DNA of 34,222 nucleotides. It comes from Blastococcus sp. DSM 46786 (lineage in GTDB: Bacteria > Actinomycetota > Actinomycetes > Mycobacteriales > Geodermatophilaceae). Each line of letters begins with the position of its first letter. The stretch's first letter is position 1. The notes beneath the pieces are model-generated. The model saw nothing but the letters and a program-made list of their open reading frames with translations, was not told where the DNA came from and did no database searches. Position numbers and translations under genes: made by a program. The DNA is taken from positions 1-34,222 of the forward strand of contig NZ_FOAO01000032.1 of NCBI RefSeq assembly GCF_900109665.1, read 5' to 3'. This document shows positions 31,868 to 34,222 of the stretch, piece after piece.

Positions 31868-32740
31868 TCACATGCGCCGGTTGGCGTCGTCCGCGCCGTC
31901 GACCTCGATCTCCTCCTTGCGGAGGGTCTCGTCGACCTGCACGTTGTCGCTGACGGTCTCCTTGTCGAGGCGGACGCGCTCGACCGGCGTGGCCTCCTTG
32001 GAGACGACCGGCTTCTCGGCGCGGAGCGTGACCTCGTGCTCCTCCTCGCTGATCGCCGGCCCGTCCATGGCGTTGCCGACGTTGGCGTCCGTGATCGGCT
32101 CGCGCTCGACCCGGACCTCCTCGTGGGACACGGGGACGGTCTCGCTGACGTTCTCGCTCACGACGTACTTGCGCAGCCGGGCGCGGCCGACCTCTTCGGA
32201 GCGGGTGCCGACGTCCAGCCGCTCCTCGGAGCGGGTCATGGCGTTGTCGGTCGTCGGCCCCGAGGTGTCGTGGCCCACGGTGCCCCGGGTGTCGGTGCGC
32301 GCGGTGTCGGTGCGCGCGGTGTCGGTGCGGTCGGTGTCGACCATCCCGGCGGTCCCGGCCATGCCCGTGGTCTCGGTCGTGGTCGTGGTCTCGGTGCGGC
32401 CGGTGGTCCCGGTGCCGAGGCCGTAGTACCGGTACAGCTCCTCTTCCTCCTGCGGGGAGAGGTGACCGTCGGTGTCGATCTTGGGGGCGTCCTTGACGCG
32501 GTCCTTGCTGACCGCTACCCGCACGCCGTCGTCGGTCAGGTCGGCGTCGCGGATCGGGACGAAGGACTCCTTGGTCCCGAACAGCCCGGTGCGGACGGTC
32601 ACCCACTCCGGCTGGCCGGTCTCGTCGTCGAGGTAGACCTCGGAGGCGGACCCGATCTTCTGACCCTCGGTGTCGTAGACGTCCTGGCCGATCACGCGGC
32701 TGATGGTCTCGGTGCCGATCATCGTCGTTGTCGCTCCCAT
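31868..32740 (-). CDS. PRC-barrel and DUF2382 (YsnF/AvaK) stress protein
   Basis: The 290-residue protein has an N-terminal PRC-barrel domain (VIGQDVYDTEGQKIGSASEV, PEWVTVRTGLFGTKESFVPI, about residues 14-85). A Thr/Asp/Gly-rich linker with repeated DTARTDTARTDT follows at about 115-165. The C-terminal DUF2382 domain has RSEERLDVGTRSEEVGRARL, ENVSETVPVSHEEVRVEREP and DKETVSDNVQVDETLRKEEI. Such proteins are common in stress-hardy actinobacteria and are probably general stress factors; the exact function is unknown. ATG 32740 gives the longest form; ATG 32722 (MIGTETISRV) has a better spaced GGGAG and may be the true start. Confidence 0.9.
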   Translation of the reverse strand: MGATTTMIGTETISRVIGQDVYDTEGQKIGSASEVYLDDETGQPEWVTVRTGLFGTKESFVPIRDADLTDDGVRVAVSKDRVKDAPKIDTDGHLSPQEEEELYRYYGLGTGTTGRTETTTTTETTGMAGTAGMVDTDRTDTARTDTARTDTRGTVGHDTSGPTTDNAMTRSEERLDVGTRSEEVGRARLRKYVVSENVSETVPVSHEEVRVEREPITDANVGNAMDGPAISEEEHEVTLRAEKPVVSKEATPVERVRLDKETVSDNVQVDETLRKEEIEVDGADDANRRM

Positions 32741-33071
32741 CTGAGCTCGGGGGATGTTCGTCGCTCGGATGGGTGACCGGCACGGTGGCCGCGAAACGAC
32801 CGAGCCGAGATCAACAGCACCCGGATCCGGCGCCGCCGCCGCTCGCCGGAGCCGGCGCCGAGCCGCTCCGGTCCTCCCGGCACGCGTCTGCGCAGGTCAC
32901 GCCCGGTGTCCGGGGCGCACCGGCGCTGCCCGGTTGCACGGGTGAACACCGGTATCGGCCGTAACTCTCCGTGTTGTGCGACGGCTCGGGCGTGTCGTGC
33001 GGGATCGGTCCGGCACACCCTCCCCGGCGCGTCGTCCACGACCGCGCGCCCGACGTGCCTAGCGTCGTCGC
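32741..33071. other. 331-bp divergent intergenic region
   Basis: This gap separates the divergent DUF2382 and DUF3097 genes and should hold both promoters. I see no coding frame with protein character. A GTTGCACGG motif (about 32932-32940) resembles the CGTTGCA sites elsewhere. The middle is very GC-rich with GGCGCC-type short palindromes (32825-32870). I could not identify confident -35/-10 pairs or a sigma-B-type promoter. Confidence 0.5.
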
Positions 33072-33881
33072 GTGCCTCCCCGTTCGCCGTACGACGACCT
33101 GGTCCACCCCCGCACCGTCAAGAAGCCGGTGCCGCAGGTCGAGGCCGAGCGCGACCTCGTGGTGGAGGACCCGAGCTCCGGGTTCGTGGGCGCCGTGGTG
33201 CGCTGCGAGAAGGACGTCGTCCACCTGGAGGACCGGTTCGGGCGCGTGCGCGCCTACCCGCTCGGGCCCGGCTTCTGGGTCGACGGGCGGCCGGTCGTGC
33301 TGGTGCGGCCGAAGCCGGCAGCGCCGGCCGGGCCCGCCCGCAGCGCCTCGGGCTCGACCTACGTCGCCAACGCCCGCGCACGGGTGGCCCGCGAGGGGCG
33401 CATCTACGTGGAGGGCAAGCACGACGCCGAGCTGGTGGAGAAGGTCTGGGGCCACGACCTGCGCATCGAGGGCGTCGTCGTGGAGCCGCTGCACGGCGTC
33501 GACGACCTCCCGGGCATCGTGCGCGAGTTCCGCCCGGCGTCGGGGCGGCGCCTCGGGGTGCTCGTCGACCACCTGGTCACCGGGTCCAAGGAGTCGCGCA
33601 TCGCCGCGCAGATCACCGGTGACCACGCTCTGGTCGTCGGCCACCCGTTCATCGACATCTGGCAGGCGGTGAAGCCCTCCGTCGTCGGCATCAAGGCCTG
33701 GCCGACCGTGCCGAAGGGCGAGGACTGGAAGACCGGTGCCTGCCGCCGGCTGGGCTGGGAGGACGACACCGGCTACGTCTGGGCGCAGCGCATCCTGGCC
33801 CGCGTGAAGGTCTGGACCGACCTGGAGCCCACCCTCATCGGCCGCGTCGAGGAGCTCATCGACTTCGTCACGACGGATTGA
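33072..33881 (+). CDS. DUF3097 protein with Toprim-like domain
   Basis: This 269-residue protein matches the actinobacterial DUF3097 family. The N-terminal third is a small beta domain (LVVEDPSSGFVGAVVRCEKD, VHLEDRFGRVRAYPLGPGFW). The rest resembles a Toprim fold: RIYVEGKHDAELVEKVWG with the conserved Glu, EGVVVEPLHGVDDL, and LGVLVDHLVTGSKESRIAA with an acidic Asp motif. The end holds GIKAWPTVPKGEDWKTGACR. Toprim suggests nucleotide or nucleic acid binding, but no activity is established. The GTG at 33072 is the start. It is a conserved single-copy type of gene, followed by the mobile element at the window's right end. Confidence 0.92.
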   Translation: MPPRSPYDDLVHPRTVKKPVPQVEAERDLVVEDPSSGFVGAVVRCEKDVVHLEDRFGRVRAYPLGPGFWVDGRPVVLVRPKPAAPAGPARSASGSTYVANARARVAREGRIYVEGKHDAELVEKVWGHDLRIEGVVVEPLHGVDDLPGIVREFRPASGRRLGVLVDHLVTGSKESRIAAQITGDHALVVGHPFIDIWQAVKPSVVGIKAWPTVPKGEDWKTGACRRLGWEDDTGYVWAQRILARVKVWTDLEPTLIGRVEELIDFVTTD

Positions 33882-33913
33882 GCCCGCCACGATCAGGTGA
33901 CAGTGAGGATGTA

Positions 33914-34005
33914 GGCGGGCCCCGCAGCAACCGTTCCTGACCCTTCAGGTGACTGACCTCGGGTCTTTATCCGGATCTGTCGGTTCGGTCGCTGCGGGGC
34001 CCGCT
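33914..34005 (+). ncRNA. Long structured hairpin, putative IS110 bridge-RNA part
   Basis: GCGGGCCCCGCAGC (33915-33928) and GCTGCGGGGCCCGC (33991-34004) form a perfect 14-bp stem, extended inward by ACCG/CGGT after one mismatch. The large internal loop contains small hairpins: CCTGA-CCCT-TCAGG (33936-33949), GACC-TCG-GGTC (33955-33965) and the palindrome ATCCGGAT (33969-33976). Further hairpins follow before the transposase start (GCCTG-N6-CAGGC near 34031-34046, GGCGG-N6-CCGCC near 34084-34099). IS110 elements encode a guide (bridge) RNA in this position, 5' of the recombinase gene. The stem could instead be the DUF3097 terminator. Confidence 0.5.
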
Positions 34006-34127
34006 GCACTCACCAAGCCTGGCGGTGTGACCTCATAGGAGCCTGTGCCAGCAGGCACCCATCACTGTCTTGTCCGCTCGCCCGGCGGTGCGTGCCGCCC
34101 TGTCGGTTGCGAGCGAGGAGGACGGCG

Positions 34128-34222
34128 ATGACCACCATCGCATCAGAGACTGCCCCGGACCAGGTCCAGGTGGCCGGTGGCGTGGACACCCATTGCGACA
34201 CCCACACCGCGGCCGCGGTCGA
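34128..34222 (+). CDS. IS110-family transposase, N-terminal fragment (cut by window edge)
   Basis: The frame starts at ATG 34128 behind GAGGAGGA and reads MTTIASETAPDQVQVAGG, then VDTHCDTHTAAAV, to the end of the window. VDTHxDTHxAAA is the start of the DEDD RuvC-like catalytic domain of IS110 transposases, with the first catalytic Asp in VDTH. IS110 enzymes recombine donor and target DNA guided by a bridge RNA and use an additional Ser in the C-terminal Tnp domain, which lies outside the window. Only 31 residues are visible, so intactness cannot be judged. Confidence 0.82.
   Translation, partial: MTTIASETAPDQVQVAGGVDTHCDTHTAAAV

Larger units (their letters stand above)
33882..34222 (+). mobile_element. 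Left end of an IS110-family insertion sequence (continues beyond window)
   Basis: The segment comprises about 246 bp of noncoding structured DNA followed by the first codons of an IS110 transposase. IS110 elements lack obvious terminal inverted repeats and target duplications, so the left boundary cannot be fixed; it lies somewhere after the DUF3097 stop at 33881. The noncoding stretch is less GC-rich than neighbouring genes, which fits transferred DNA. Confidence 0.6.

Noticed and set aside
1..34222. tRNA, rRNA or riboswitch genes
   Set aside because: I saw no clover-leaf pattern with a TTCGA-type arm, no rRNA blocks and no recognisable cobalamin, TPP or molybdenum-cofactor riboswitch upstream of the cox or mft genes.

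Overview
The window is very GC-rich and uses GTG starts often. Gene content points to a high-GC actinobacterium: a complete mycofactocin set, a DUF3097 protein, IdeR/DmdR-type iron boxes, DUF222/HNH and DUF1707 proteins. My best guess is Geodermatophilaceae (Blastococcus, Geodermatophilus or Modestobacter type), an inference from gene content only. It looks chromosomal. The only clear mobile DNA is the start of an IS110-type element at the right edge.

Layout. 1-299: 5' part of a DUF222/HNH gene running off the left edge. 377-688: a doubtful zinc-ribbon ORF. 808-6051 (minus): a molybdenum hydroxylase operon in the order coxS-coxL-coxM-coxG. Its large subunit carries AYRGAGR, the form II (CoxL-like) signature, not the AYxCSFR of proven CO dehydrogenases. 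6292-6816: a DinB-like protein. 6913-10851 (minus): two drug-type MFS transporters flanking a GAF-domain regulator.

10958-19749: a rearranged mycofactocin locus. mftF is translationally coupled to a cysteine hydrolase gene. A siderophore-binding lipoprotein gene with an iron box, a YchJ-family gene and a pyridoxamine-phosphate-oxidase-like gene interrupt the set. mftE and mftA-mftB-mftC lie on the minus strand, mftR and mftD on the plus strand. Two near-identical 15-bp inverted repeats, one in the mftA promoter and one ahead of mftD, are a candidate shared MftR operator.

19797-23675: two small membrane proteins, an aromatic-hydroxylase-like flavoprotein and an NDMA-dependent (mycofactocin-type) alcohol dehydrogenase. 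23876-30427 (minus): a probable molybdenum hydroxylase maturation cluster of a MoxR ATPase (CoxD-like), a VWA protein (CoxE-like), XdhC, a MOSC protein, an LppX/LprG-like lipoprotein and a MoxR-VWA fusion. These would mature the CoxSLM enzyme encoded about 20 kb away. 30488-33881: M18 aminopeptidase, PRC-barrel/DUF2382 stress protein and DUF3097 protein. 33882-34222: a strongly structured noncoding segment followed by the N-terminus of an IS110 transposase, fitting an IS110 left end with a bridge-RNA gene.

Together the window encodes two redox cofactor economies: a Mo/Fe-S/FAD hydroxylase with its maturation machinery, and mycofactocin with a probable client alcohol dehydrogenase. mftG, which links mycofactocin to respiration in mycobacteria, is not in the window.
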